A stretch of 64,000 bases of DNA from Pseudomonas sp. R5(2019) (GTDB lineage Bacteria; Pseudomonadota; Gammaproteobacteria; Pseudomonadales; Pseudomonadaceae). The DNA is taken from the NCBI RefSeq assembly GCF_009905435.1, contig NZ_JAAAMT010000010.1, positions 62,001-126,000 of the forward strand, in the 5' to 3' direction. Under the pieces are notes generated by a model. That model was not told the origin of the DNA, made no database searches, and saw only the letters and a list, made by a program, of their open reading frames with translations. The translations under genes and the position numbers were made by a program. Positions 28,123-36,685 of this stretch are shown here, piece by piece (the first letter of the stretch is position 1; each line of letters starts with the position of its first letter).

Positions 28123-29823
28123 ATGAAAATCTCCAGACAAGCCTACGCCGACATGTTCGGCCCCACCGTCGGCGACCGCGTGCGCCTGGCCGACACCGAG
28201 CTGTGGATCGAGGTCGAACAGGACTTCACCACCTACGGCGAAGAAGTGAAATTCGGTGGCGGCAAGGTCATCCGCGACGGCATGGGCCAGAGCCAGCTGC
28301 TGGCCGCTGAAGTGGTCGATACACTGATCACCAATGCCCTGATCATCGATCACTGGGGCATCGTCAAGGCCGACGTCGGTCTCAAGGACGGCCGCATCGC
28401 CGCCATCGGCAAGGCCGGCAACCCGGACATCCAGCCCGACGTGACCATCGCCATCGGTGCCAGCACCGAAGTGATTGCCGGTGAAGGCATGATCCTCACC
28501 GCCGGCGGTATCGACACGCACATCCACTTCATTTGCCCGCAGCAGATCGAAGAAGCCCTGATGAGCGGCGTCACCACCATGATCGGCGGCGGCACCGGGC
28601 CTGCCACCGGCACCAACGCCACCACCTGCACTTCGGGCCCGTGGCACATGGCGCGCATGCTCCAGGCTGCCGACGCCTTTGCGATGAACATCGGTTTTAC
28701 CGGCAAGGGCAACGCCAGCCTGCCGGAGCCGTTGATCGAGCAGGTCAAGGCCGGTGCCATTGGCCTGAAGCTGCACGAAGACTGGGGTACCACCCCCGCG
28801 TCGATCGACAACTGTCTGAGCGTGGCCGACCAGTACGATGTGCAGGTGGCGATCCACACCGACACCCTCAACGAGTCCGGCTTCGTCGAAGCCACCCTGG
28901 ACGCCTTCAAGGGCCGCACCATTCACACCTACCACACCGAAGGTGCCGGCGGTGGCCACGCGCCCGACATCATCAAGGCCTGCGGCTTCCCGAACGTGCT
29001 GCCCAGTTCCACCAACCCGACCCGGCCGTTTACCCGCAACACCATCGACGAACATCTGGACATGCTCATGGTCTGCCACCACCTGGACCCGAGCATCGCC
29101 GAAGACGTGGCCTTCGCGGAAAGCCGCATCCGCCGCGAAACCATCGCCGCCGAAGACATCCTCCACGACCTCGGTGCGTTTTCGATGATCAGCTCCGACA
29201 GCCAGGCCATGGGCCGGGTCGGCGAGGTGATCACCCGCACCTGGCAGACCGCCGACAAGATGAAAAAGCAGCGCGGCCCCCTGCCCGAGGACGGCCCCGG
29301 CAACGATAACTTCCGCGCCAAGCGCTACATCGCCAAATACACCATCAACCCGGCGATCACCCACGGCATCAGCCATGAAGTGGGTTCGATCGAAGTGGGC
29401 AAATGGGCCGACCTGGTGCTCTGGCGCCCGGCCTTCTTTGGTGTGAAACCGACGCTGATCCTCAAGGGCGGGGCCATTGCTGCCAGCCTGATGGGCGACG
29501 CCAACGCCTCGATCCCGACGCCGCAACCGGTTCACTACCGACCGATGTTCGCAAGCTATGCCGGCTCGCGCCACGCCACCAGCCTGACCTTTATCAGCCA
29601 GGCAGCACGGGACGCCGGCGTGCCGGAAAGCCTGGGGCTGAAGAAAAAGATAGGGGTGGTGAAAGGCTGCAGGACGGTGCGCAAGACCGACCTGATTCAT
29701 AACGGCTACCTGCCGGACATCGACGTCGACCCGCAAACCTACCAGGTCAAGGCCGACGGCCAGCTGCTCTGGTGCGAGCCGGCCGACGAATTGCCAATGG
29801 CGCAGCGCTATTTCCTGTTCTAA
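28123..29823 (+). CDS. ureC: Urease alpha subunit (catalytic)
   Basis: 566 residues from the ATG at 28123. All nickel-site residues are present: H133 and H135 (DTHIHF), the lysine to be carbamylated at 216 (GLKLHEDWG, with H218), H245 ([10 protein letters not shown]), H271 ([10 protein letters not shown]), the general acid H319 (MVCHHLD) and D359 (SSDSQAMG). Forms the active centre where urea is hydrolysed. A repeat element lies between ureB and this gene, so its dosage relative to UreA and UreB may be altered. Followed by a REPIN type 2 hairpin. Confidence 0.98.
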   Translation: MKISRQAYADMFGPTVGDRVRLADTELWIEVEQDFTTYGEEVKFGGGKVIRDGMGQSQLLAAEVVDTLITNALIIDHWGIVKADVGLKDGRIAAIGKAGNPDIQPDVTIAIGASTEVIAGEGMILTAGGIDTHIHFICPQQIEEALMSGVTTMIGGGTGPATGTNATTCTSGPWHMARMLQAADAFAMNIGFTGKGNASLPEPLIEQVKAGAIGLKLHEDWGTTPASIDNCLSVADQYDVQVAIHTDTLNESGFVEATLDAFKGRTIHTYHTEGAGGGHAPDIIKACGFPNVLPSSTNPTRPFTRNTIDEHLDMLMVCHHLDPSIAEDVAFAESRIRRETIAAEDILHDLGAFSMISSDSQAMGRVGEVITRTWQTADKMKKQRGPLPEDGPGNDNFRAKRYIAKYTINPAITHGISHEVGSIEVGKWADLVLWRPAFFGVKPTLILKGGAIAASLMGDANASIPTPQPVHYRPMFASYAGSRHATSLTFISQAARDAGVPESLGLKKKIGVVKGCRTVRKTDLIHNGYLPDIDVDPQTYQVKADGQLLWCEPADELPMAQRYFLF

Positions 29824-29846
29824 CCCAACTGCAGAGGTCACTCATT

Positions 29847-29933
29847 GTGGGAGCGGATTTATCCGCGAACAGCTCCACCGCAGTGTGTCAGGCAAAACAC
29901 GGTGAGGCTATTCGCGGATAAATCCGCTCCCAC
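29847..29933. repeat. REPIN-like element, type 2, after ureC
   Basis: An 87-bp palindrome whose arms are GTGGGAGCGGATTTATCCGC and its inverse, with an internal CAGTGTGTCAGGCAAAACAC spacer. Same family as the cores at 14154 and 58191. It lies between the convergent ureC and cbpM genes and could end both transcripts. Confidence 0.85.
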
Positions 29934-29969
29934 ATTATTCAAGGCATGACTCGGAAATGGGGGTCGTCC

Positions 29970-30272
29970 TTAAAGCACAAACCGGCTCAGGCGCCGCTTG
30001 AGCTGATCGTTCTCCCGACGCAGCTGCTGGACCTCCTCCAGCAGCTCCATCGCCAGGGCCACGCCTTCCCATTCCAGTTCCAGGTCGTCGTGCAGCTTTT
30101 TCGCGCGTTTGGCGACCACCGGCGCGAAGTCATCGAACAGCCACTCATCGGGCGTTCGCCCCTGAGGTTCAAGAATGCCGTGTTCGACGATTTCGATCAC
30201 GTAGGCGCGGGGGAGGTCCACCGCCTGACAGAAGCTATTCATGTCCAGTTGAACCATCAGGGTACTGTTCAT
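29970..30272 (-). CDS. cbpM: Chaperone modulator CbpM
   Basis: 100 residues from the ATG at 30272, 2 nt after the cbpA stop. It shows the MerR-like fold of CbpM: LDMNSFCQAVDLPRAYVIEI, then VEHGILEPQGRTPDEWLFDD, and a C-terminal coiled coil (ELLEEVQQLRRENDQLKRRL). CbpM binds the J-domain of CbpA and blocks both its co-chaperone and DNA-binding activities. Co-transcribed with cbpA. Confidence 0.93.
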   Translation of the reverse strand: MNSTLMVQLDMNSFCQAVDLPRAYVIEIVEHGILEPQGRTPDEWLFDDFAPVVAKRAKKLHDDLELEWEGVALAMELLEEVQQLRRENDQLKRRLSRFVL

Positions 30273-30274
30273 CG

Positions 30275-31237
30275 TCAGCTACTCCATAGAGATCGGGGAT
30301 TGAACGCCGCCTGCTCCGACAAGGTTTTCCACAGCTCTTTGGTGGCTTCGTCGGAATGAGCCGGCATCACCACTTTCAATTGTGCGAACAGATCGCCGCG
30401 ATGGCCCTGTTTGTCCAGCAACCCCTTGCCCTTGACCCGCAGGCGCTGGCCGCTCTGGCTGTCGGCACGGATGGTCAGGTGGATCCGGCCGGTCAGGGTC
30501 GGCACCTCCACCTTTGTCCCCAGTGCAGCTTCCCACGGCGCCAGCGGCACAGTGATGATCAGGTTATGACCTTCGACATCGAACAGCGGATGCGGTGCCA
30601 GGCGGATAATCAGGTACAAGTCGCCGCTGGCCCCACCGCCCACGCCCGGCGCACCCTGGCCCTTGAGGCGGATGCGCTCGCCATCGCTGACCCCAGCCGG
30701 GATCTTGACGTTGAGGGTCTTGGTGGTATCGCCGATGCGATGACCGGCGGCATTGTATTGCGGCACCTGGAAGCTGATTTTTTTCGATTCCTGGGCCAGG
30801 GTTTCTTCCAGAAATACCGCCAATTCCATTTCCACGTCTTGCCCTCGCCGCCCGGCGCTGCGTTGATGGCCGCGCCCGAACGGGTTGCCGCCGCTGTTGC
30901 CACGCCCGGCCTGGCCGAAAATGGAGCTGAAAAAGTCAGAGAAATCGCCGGCGCTTTCCTGGCCAAAGCCACCGCCACGGCTTTCCCAACCCGGCGGGCC
31001 CTGGAACGGCCGGCCGTGCTGGCCGTACTTGCGCAATTCGTCGTATTCGGCGCGTTTTTCCGGACTGCTCAGGGCTTCATAAGCCTCACTGGCTTCCTTG
31101 AATTTGTTTTCGGCGTTGTGCTCCTTGCTCACGTCGGGGTGATACTTGCGCGCGAGCTTGCGGTAGGCGGTCTTGATCGCCTTGTCGTCCGCCGTCGGCT
31201 CTACGCCCAGTATCTTGTAGTAGTCTTTGAAGTCCAT
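30275..31237 (-). CDS. cbpA: Curved DNA-binding co-chaperone CbpA (DnaJ family)
   Basis: 320 residues from the ATG at 31237. N-terminal J-domain (residues 1-70) with the HPD motif in [10 protein letters not shown], a Gly/Phe-rich linker (about 75-125: [14 protein letters not shown]), and two C-terminal substrate-binding domains ([36 protein letters not shown]). There is no zinc finger, which separates CbpA from DnaJ. It stimulates DnaK ATPase and binds curved DNA. A sigma-32-type promoter is seen about 40 nt upstream, and an Hsp70-like gene is divergent. Confidence 0.94.
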   Translation of the reverse strand: MDFKDYYKILGVEPTADDKAIKTAYRKLARKYHPDVSKEHNAENKFKEASEAYEALSSPEKRAEYDELRKYGQHGRPFQGPPGWESRGGGFGQESAGDFSDFFSSIFGQAGRGNSGGNPFGRGHQRSAGRRGQDVEMELAVFLEETLAQESKKISFQVPQYNAAGHRIGDTTKTLNVKIPAGVSDGERIRLKGQGAPGVGGGASGDLYLIIRLAPHPLFDVEGHNLIITVPLAPWEAALGTKVEVPTLTGRIHLTIRADSQSGQRLRVKGKGLLDKQGHRGDLFAQLKVVMPAHSDEATKELWKTLSEQAAFNPRSLWSS

Positions 31238-31278
31238 CTAAGGATCACCATCCTGATTAAATCGGCAAAAATCTGAAG

Positions 31279-31304
31279 ATTGGGGTCAAGCATAGCCTTT
31301 CAAG
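31279..31304 (-). promoter_or_regulatory. Sigma-32 heat-shock promoter of cbpA-cbpM
   Basis: On the minus strand CTTGAA (31304-31299) is followed after exactly 13 nt by CCCCAAT (31285-31279), close to the sigma-32 consensus CTTGAA-n13-15-CCCCAT. The expected start near 31272 is about 35 nt before the cbpA ATG. Confidence 0.7.
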
Positions 31305-31387
31305 GTATCCGATGGATCACTGGCCCTTCGATTCTGTTCGCGACTGGCATACACTGCGCGGCCGTTTTTTTCCGGAAAGCTCAAGAC

Positions 31388-32653
31388 ATGACTAGCGCTG
31401 CCCCTGCCCATGCCTGCGGTATCGATTTCGGCACCTCCAACTCCACTGTCGGCTGGCACCGTCCGGGCATGGAATCGCTGATCGCACTGGAAGACGGCAA
31501 GATCACCCTGCCCTCGGTGGTTTTCTTCAACATCGAGGAGCGCCGCCCGGCGTACGGCCGCCTGGCCCTGCACGAATACCTGGAAGGCTACGAGGGGCGC
31601 CTGATGCGCTCGCTCAAGAGCCTGCTCGGCTCCAAGTTGATCAAGCATGACACCAGCGTGCTGGGCACTGCCCTGCCGTTCAAGGACCTGCTGGGCATGT
31701 TTATCGGCGAGCTGAAAAAGCGCGCCGAACAGAACGCCGGCCGCGACTTCGACGAAGTGGTGCTGGGCCGCCCGGTGTTTTTCGTCGACGATGATGCGGC
31801 GGCCGACCAGGAGGCTCAGGATACGCTGGAAGAAGTCGCCAAGAAGATCGGCTTTAAGGAAGTGTCCTTCCAGTACGAACCTATCGCTGCGGCATTTGAC
31901 TACGAGTCGACCATCGAGCGCGAAGAGCTGGTGCTGATTGTCGACATCGGCGGTGGTACCTCCGACTTCTCGCTGGTGCGCCTGTCGCCAGAGCGCCGCA
32001 TGGTCGATAACCGCCACGACGACATCCTCGCCACCGGCGGCGTGCACATCGGCGGGACTGACTTCGACAAGCAACTGTCCCTGCAGGGCGTGATGCCACT
32101 GTTCGGTTATGGCAGCCGGATGAAAAGCCAGGCGCTGATGCCCACCAGCCATCACATGAACCTGGCGACCTGGCACACCATCAACTCGGTGTACTCGCAA
32201 AAGTCCAGGCTGGCCCTGGGCAGCATGCGCTACGACATCCAGGACACCGACGGTATCGACCGCCTGTTCAAGCTGATCGATCAGCGCGCCGGGCACTGGC
32301 TGGCCATGGAAGTGGAAGAGACCAAGATCCAGCTGACCGAAACCGAAAGCCGGCTGGTGGCACTGGACCGTATCGAGCCAGGCCTGAGCGTGAACCTGAC
32401 CCGTGCGCTGTTCGAAGACGCCATCGATAACCTGCTCGAACGCGTGCGCGCCAGTGTCGGCAACCTGCTGAACCAGGCTGGCGTGGGTGTTGACCAAGTG
32501 GACACGGTGTTCTTCACCGGTGGTTCCAGCGGCATTCCGGCGCTGCGCAACAGCGTCGCGGCCATGCTGCCGAATGCACGGCACGTGGAAGGCAACATCT
32601 TCGGCAGCATCGGCAGCGGTTTGGCGATCGAAGCGCGCAAGCGTTACGGCTGA
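31388..32653 (+). CDS. Hsp70-family protein (YegD-like)
   Basis: 421 residues from the ATG at 31388. An actin/Hsp70-type ATPase: phosphate-1 motif CGIDFGTSNSTVGW near the N-terminus, phosphate-2 VLIVDIGGGTSDFSLVRL (about 180-197) and the adenosine motif VFFTGGSSGIPALRNSV (about 377). At 421 residues it lacks most of the DnaK substrate-binding domain, as YegD-type proteins do. The role is poorly known, presumably protein folding. Divergent from cbpA, so the two chaperone units share a 150-nt promoter region. Followed by a short REPIN. Confidence 0.88.
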   Translation: MTSAAPAHACGIDFGTSNSTVGWHRPGMESLIALEDGKITLPSVVFFNIEERRPAYGRLALHEYLEGYEGRLMRSLKSLLGSKLIKHDTSVLGTALPFKDLLGMFIGELKKRAEQNAGRDFDEVVLGRPVFFVDDDAAADQEAQDTLEEVAKKIGFKEVSFQYEPIAAAFDYESTIEREELVLIVDIGGGTSDFSLVRLSPERRMVDNRHDDILATGGVHIGGTDFDKQLSLQGVMPLFGYGSRMKSQALMPTSHHMNLATWHTINSVYSQKSRLALGSMRYDIQDTDGIDRLFKLIDQRAGHWLAMEVEETKIQLTETESRLVALDRIEPGLSVNLTRALFEDAIDNLLERVRASVGNLLNQAGVGVDQVDTVFFTGGSSGIPALRNSVAAMLPNARHVEGNIFGSIGSGLAIEARKRYG

Positions 32654-32692
32654 ACCCCACAGCCGGCCCTCCACTGATTGCATGCGGCGGGT

Positions 32693-32776
32693 GTAGGAGC
32701 GGACCTGGCCGCGATGGGCTGCGAAGCAGACCCCTGGGGCCGCTGCGCGCCCCATCGCGGCCAGGTCCGCTCCTAC
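32693..32776. repeat. REPIN-like element, type 1, short form
   Basis: An 84-bp palindrome with the same ends (GTAGGAGCGGACCTGGCCGC and inverse) as the 138-bp copies but lacking most of the central spacer. It lies between the convergent Hsp70-like and AI-2E-type genes and probably serves both as a transcript end. Confidence 0.85.
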
Positions 32777-32795
32777 AAGTGTTTGGGCCGTTGTA

Positions 32796-33806
32796 TCAGA
32801 CCATTCCCGCCTGGCGCAGCTCGCTTTTCAGATACGCATAGTAGATCGGCCCCGCAACCACCCCAGGCAAGCCAAACGCCGCTTCAAATATCAACATCGC
32901 CAGCAACAGCTCCCACGCACTGGCGCTGATCTGCCCGCCGACAATCCGCGCATTCAGAAAGTATTCCACCTTGTGGATAACGATCAGGTACCCCAACGCC
33001 GCCATCGCCACCCAGATCGACAACGACAGGCCAACGATAGTGATCAGCGTGTTGGATATCAGGTTGCCGATCACCGGCAACAGCCCCAGCAGGAAGGTCA
33101 GCATGATCAGGGTTTTGGTCAACGGCAGCTTGATGCCGAACATCGGCAGCACCACCGCCAGGAAGATCCCGGTAAAGAAGGTGTTGAGCAGGGAAATCTT
33201 GATCTGTGCGAAGACGATGTTGCGAAACGCCTGCACCAGCAGCATCAACCGTTCGAACAATGCAGCCGCCAGCGGCTTGCGCAAGGTCGGGTCGGGGACG
33301 CGATGCAAGGCGATGATCGCGCCCAGGATCATGCCGATCAGCATGGTCACGAACATGTGCACCGCGCCCTTGCCCACCAGTTGCAACTCGCCCAGGTGGG
33401 TTTTCAGCCACTCGCCGATGGCGACCCGAAACTCCGCCGCGCTGGCGGGCAGATAAGCGTCGATAAAGGGTGGCAGCTGGGTCCGCGCCTGATCGACCAG
33501 CAGCATGAACTTGTCCAGCGAGGCACCGGGGTTTTCCGCTTCATGCAACAGGAAGCTGATGGCCCCGGCGAACAACAGGGACAGGCTGCTCACCACCAGC
33601 GTGCCCAGCAATGCTACCGCCACCCAGCGCGCCCGGCGCCCGGCGATCAAGTGCTGCAGCTTGGGCGTCAGCATGTTCACCAGTTCGAACACCAGCAACC
33701 CGGCCAGCAGGCTCGGCAACAGCTTGAGCGGCAACACCAGCAGCAATGCGGTAAACACGATGATCCAACTGGCTATAACGACTTGGCGCGCGGTGAACGT
33801 GGGCAT
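32796..33806 (-). CDS. AI-2E family transporter
   Basis: 336 residues from the ATG at 33806. Around eight hydrophobic segments, starting VVIASWIIVFTALLLVLPLK, and the family region LLPVIGNLISNTLITIVGLS near residue 255, followed by GGQISASAWELLLAMLIFEA. The family (PF01594) holds the quorum-signal exporter TqsA and sodium/proton antiporters, so the substrate cannot be given from sequence. Inner membrane. It stands alone between a repeat and a small secreted-protein gene of the same strand. Confidence 0.87.
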   Translation of the reverse strand: MPTFTARQVVIASWIIVFTALLLVLPLKLLPSLLAGLLVFELVNMLTPKLQHLIAGRRARWVAVALLGTLVVSSLSLLFAGAISFLLHEAENPGASLDKFMLLVDQARTQLPPFIDAYLPASAAEFRVAIGEWLKTHLGELQLVGKGAVHMFVTMLIGMILGAIIALHRVPDPTLRKPLAAALFERLMLLVQAFRNIVFAQIKISLLNTFFTGIFLAVVLPMFGIKLPLTKTLIMLTFLLGLLPVIGNLISNTLITIVGLSLSIWVAMAALGYLIVIHKVEYFLNARIVGGQISASAWELLLAMLIFEAAFGLPGVVAGPIYYAYLKSELRQAGMV

Positions 33807-33923
33807 ACAGCCTCAGAAACGAACGGCATGAAGGGACCGGCAGTCTGCCAGCGTTCCAGGGGCACGACCAGTGGGGGTTGCGATCCTGCCGCCAGCGCCA
33901 CGCCCGCGCGACCGGCGGCGCCG

Positions 33924-34094
33924 CTACTTTTTCTGCAGGCAGTCACTCATGAAGGTGTGTTTGTCGCCGTCAAGGGCCTGGACGGTAGCGTCGGCGTGGC
34001 AGGTTTGGACCTTTTGCTGTTGCGCCGTGGCCGCGAACAACGGGTCGGCCATCATCAAAGACAGCACCAGCAAGGGCACATGCAGTATGTTCAT
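33924..34094 (-). CDS. Small periplasmic PsiF-like protein
   Basis: Encodes 56 residues from the ATG at 34094, with AGGAGAG 7 nt upstream, a very good ribosome site. Residues 1-22 look like a signal peptide (ending DPLFAA). The mature part is one PsiF repeat: QQKVQTCHADATVQALDGDK followed by HTFMSDCLQKK, with two cysteines and the T-C-x-A-D-A ... F-M-S-x-C-L spacing of the phosphate-starvation-inducible PsiF family. E. coli PsiF has two such repeats; here there is one. Function is unknown. It lies between the AI-2E-type and lipase genes on the same strand. Confidence 0.75.
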   Translation of the reverse strand: MNILHVPLLVLSLMMADPLFAATAQQQKVQTCHADATVQALDGDKHTFMSDCLQKK

Positions 34095-34171
34095 GAAGCA
34101 CTCTCCTGCGGCGCCACGGCGAACCCGCAGCCTCGAAAAACAGTGTAGACAGACTTTTTACACTCCAACCC

Positions 34172-35059
34172 TTACAAGCCGGCCGCCTTCAGGCGCGCCG
34201 CATGCTCGGTGAACAGCCGCACAGGTTCCGCGCCTTTGCCGATTGCGCCCAGGGACTGATTGACGATATCGAAGTGATCCAGCGGGAAGTCATCGCCGAT
34301 CACCTCACCCAAGTGCGAGCTGATGCGCCCGACCATACCGTCGCATTCCTTTTCCCGGGTAAAGCTGCGGGCATACAGCCGGCAGAAGTAGTGGCTGCCA
34401 TCGAACCGATTGAGCCCCTGGTGAGTGCGCGGGTCCTGGACAACACCGGACCAGGAGTAATAGCGCACCCCGGCGACCTCGGCCGCGCCCGGCCCACCCC
34501 AGGTGGTCGGCACCCCTTGTGGGTACTGACGATTGAACAGCGCCGCGCCGTCAAGGGTCAGCGACTGGTACGCCGCCTTCACATCGATCGGCAGCAACGG
34601 GCCCCGCTGTCCCGTCTCAAGCAACCACATCACCATCGCCAGCAAGCGCAGGCCGAATGCCAACAGGCGGCCTTGAGGACTGCCCGCCGGGTACAGACGG
34701 GTATGGAAATCGGCCAGTTCCGAACCGCGATGGGGACCGGCCACCGACGTCACCGAAGCGACCCACTCCGGACGCCTGGCAGCCGCATAGCGGGCCGATA
34801 GCGCCCCTTGGCTATGGCCGATCAGGTTGACCTTGTCGGCCCCGGTTTCCCGGCGAATGCGCTCGATGATCGCCAGCAGCTGTTCGCCCCGGACTTCGCT
34901 GGAGTTGAGCGGCGACACCTGCACCGCGAACACCGTCGCCCCACCCCGGCGCAGCGCCGAGGGAATACCGAACCAATAGGGGTAAAGCACCAGCCGCACA
35001 AACCCGAGCATGCCGGGTACCAAGACCAACGGATAACGCGTAGCCAGCGCTTGCGACAT
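34172..35059 (-). CDS. Triacylglycerol lipase (alpha/beta hydrolase, family I)
   Basis: 295 residues from the ATG at 35059 (a GTG two codons upstream is possible). It begins RYPLVLVPGMLGFVR, the oxyanion-hole strand of Pseudomonas lipases (V-P-G-x-x-G), has the nucleophile elbow GHSQG (about residue 82), and an EVIGDDFPLDHFDIVNQ segment that supplies the catalytic Asp/His region near the C-terminus. There is no signal peptide, so unlike LipA it is not predicted to be secreted by the usual route; no foldase gene is nearby. Hydrolysis of acylglycerols or related esters is the likely activity. Confidence 0.88.
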   Translation of the reverse strand: MSQALATRYPLVLVPGMLGFVRLVLYPYWFGIPSALRRGGATVFAVQVSPLNSSEVRGEQLLAIIERIRRETGADKVNLIGHSQGALSARYAAARRPEWVASVTSVAGPHRGSELADFHTRLYPAGSPQGRLLAFGLRLLAMVMWLLETGQRGPLLPIDVKAAYQSLTLDGAALFNRQYPQGVPTTWGGPGAAEVAGVRYYSWSGVVQDPRTHQGLNRFDGSHYFCRLYARSFTREKECDGMVGRISSHLGEVIGDDFPLDHFDIVNQSLGAIGKGAEPVRLFTEHAARLKAAGL

Positions 35060-35171
35060 GGGCACCTATCCCTGAGCCGAATCCATGAGTGAACACTAGC
35101 ATCGAACTCCTGCGCGTCGCTGAGGTTCAAAGTGATATCAGGCCAGCCGGCCTATTCGAGGGAGCGACACC

Positions 35172-35507
35172 ATGTACAAATCTACTTTGGCAGCGCTGTG
35201 CGTCGTGGCATCACTGAGTGGTTGCAGTACCACACCTGAAAACCCGGTGGACATGGTCACCTTTCGCAACGAACCGCTGGTCAAGGAGGTTGAAAACGGC
35301 ATGACCATGCAACGCGTGATCGCCATTGGCGGCACCCCTTCGACCTTCAAGGATCTGCCCAACGGCGGCACCTGCAATAACTACATCCTCAACCGCGACG
35401 GTCATCAGCAGCCCTACTACATCACCTTTGACGGCACCGGTCACGTGGACGGCAAGGGCTTCATGACCTGTGAGCAGCACCAGGCCAACCAGAAGGCGAG
35501 CGGATAA
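35172..35507 (+). CDS. osmE: Osmotically inducible lipoprotein OsmE
   Basis: 111 residues from the ATG at 35172. A lipoprotein signal with lipobox LSGC (cysteine at 17) is followed by ENPVDMVTFRNEPLVKEVEN and GMTMQRVIAIGGTPS, a SmpA/OmlA-like fold as in E. coli OsmE and its Pseudomonas homologues. It should be attached to a membrane facing the periplasm and induced by high osmolarity. Single gene with its own promoter in the 100-nt gap to the divergent lipase gene. Confidence 0.9.
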   Translation: MYKSTLAALCVVASLSGCSTTPENPVDMVTFRNEPLVKEVENGMTMQRVIAIGGTPSTFKDLPNGGTCNNYILNRDGHQQPYYITFDGTGHVDGKGFMTCEQHQANQKASG

Positions 35508-35558
35508 AACTTTCCAGACGCGGGGGCCGCCACAAAGTTCATGGAACACGCCAACCGC

Positions 35559-35937
35559 TTACCCCGCCGATTTCGGCGCCTTGCCCGCCTTCATTTGCTG
35601 CAGCAACGGTGTGCATTGATTCGGCTCGCCGCCACTGGGCGCGATCAAAGCCAGCAAACCCGCGGCTGGCCCCGCCGCCACACCCAGGGTCACCATGCCC
35701 GCACCGCGCAGCATCAACGGTACCGCCTGGACGCCGGCGTTGGGCTTCTTGAAGGTGCCGCGCACGTACAACGGCGAGCGCAGCGACAGCAGGCGAATGC
35801 CCTTGGACTCCGGGATGATCTTCAGGTCGAGTTTTTCAGTGGCGAAGTTAGCGGTGGGTGATGACGACACCCACGATGAGCAGGATCGACAGCAGACTGG
35901 AAAGGACCCAGGCCAGTATTTTTGAAGTGCGCGTCAT
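35559..35937 (-). pseudogene. asmA: asmA remnant with large internal deletion
   Basis: An intact-looking start (ATG at 35937, GGAG upstream) encodes MTRTSKILAWVLSSLLSILL and the rest of a single N-terminal membrane helix, as in AsmA proteins, then stops at 35848. In another frame, from about 35855, the sequence continues as ANFATEKLDLKIIPESKGIR and onward to NQCTPLLQQMKAGKAPK, the conserved AsmA C-terminus. A normal AsmA is about 700 residues, so roughly 600 residues are missing and the two ends are joined out of frame. This is a collapsed gene; the product cannot act in outer-membrane lipid homeostasis. Confidence 0.75.
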
Positions 35938-36229
35938 TGCACGGTTCTCCGGATGACAGCTTTGCTGCGGCGCTGGTATTTGCTTAGGGCTTCCCATAGC
36001 CGAACAGGTTTAGAAAGCCTTGCCCCGGAATCGAATATTTATCCGGCCGACGCGCCCGCCCCAACCCAACAGACGCTTGACGATGCCGTGAAAGCCGCGG
36101 GCCACAAGGGCTGCGGCAAATATCAATTCCGTTGATTGTTACCATTACCTTTATGAACTTTTATATCTAATTCTCGAGAGTAGCATTGGCTCCGTAGACA
36201 CATTTCAGCCCTCCAAGGAGCGCCCTCTC

Positions 36230-36550
36230 ATGAAACGCCAATTGCTGCTCAGCCTTACCCTTTCTGTCCTGGCCGCCAACGCCTTCGCTGTTCCGGCCGC
36301 TGACCAAGGCATTTCTGCCGAAGCCAAATCCAGCACCACCGTGATCAGCCAACCGATCGGTAGCCTCGCTGAAGGCGGCTCTGATCGCCTGATCGAGCGC
36401 AGCAACACCATTGCTGAAGGCGGTTCCGACCGTACCTTGCAGCGCAACGATGTCGCTGAAGGCGGATCGGATCGTCTGATCGAACGCAGCAAGACCATTG
36501 CCGAAGGCGGTGCCGACCGTCTGCACGAACAAAACCAGCGTCTGAGCTAA
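36230..36550 (+). CDS. Secreted protein with tandem AEGGSDRLIERS repeats
   Basis: 106 residues from the ATG at 36230, in a leader with AAGGAG upstream. Residues 1-20 form a signal peptide ending ANAFA. The mature part holds four tandem repeats of 14-15 residues: AEGGSDRLIERSNTI, AEGGSDRTLQRNDV, AEGGSDRLIERSKTI and AEGGADRLHEQN. I do not recognise a characterised family; short secreted proteins with such repeats occur in other pseudomonads. No cysteines or enzymatic motifs. A good terminator follows, so it is a single-gene unit. Function unknown; repeat-number variation might matter for binding. Confidence 0.85.
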   Translation: MKRQLLLSLTLSVLAANAFAVPAADQGISAEAKSSTTVISQPIGSLAEGGSDRLIERSNTIAEGGSDRTLQRNDVAEGGSDRLIERSKTIAEGGADRLHEQNQRLS

Positions 36551-36568
36551 GGCCTTGCGGTCCTTGGA

Positions 36569-36595
36569 AAAAGCCCGGTTCCTGCAACCGGGCTT
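36569..36595 (+). terminator. Rho-independent terminator of the repeat-protein gene
   Basis: A perfect stem AAAGCCCGGTT / AACCGGGCTTT with a short loop (CCTGC), followed by GGTTTTC, 20 nt after the stop codon. Confidence 0.8.
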
Positions 36596-36685
36596 TGGTT
36601 TTCAAGAAGCCCTGCGTTTTGCGGTTCGACGCCGTCAAAGTCGATTTGCTAGAGTGCACAGCTGATCCAATTGAAGCCTGCCCCC

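Noticed and set aside
28069..29841. Open frame of about 590 codons on the minus strand opposite ureC
   Set aside because: It mirrors ureC almost end to end; high-GC third positions leave the opposite strand open. ureC has every catalytic residue, and the antisense product has no recognisable domain.
32973..34148. Plus-strand frame of about 390 codons opposite the AI-2E-type gene
   Set aside because: Gln/His-rich composition, and it overlaps the real membrane-protein gene and the PsiF-like gene with its strong ribosome site.
35953..36135. 60-codon plus-strand frame upstream of the repeat-protein gene
   Set aside because: No ribosome site, no domain, mixed composition; it lies in what is likely promoter DNA and the flank of the asmA deletion.
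36359..36540. Tandem DNA repeats as a CRISPR array
   Set aside because: The periodicity is in the coding frame (AEGGSDR repeats in a secreted protein), with no constant repeat and variable spacer structure.
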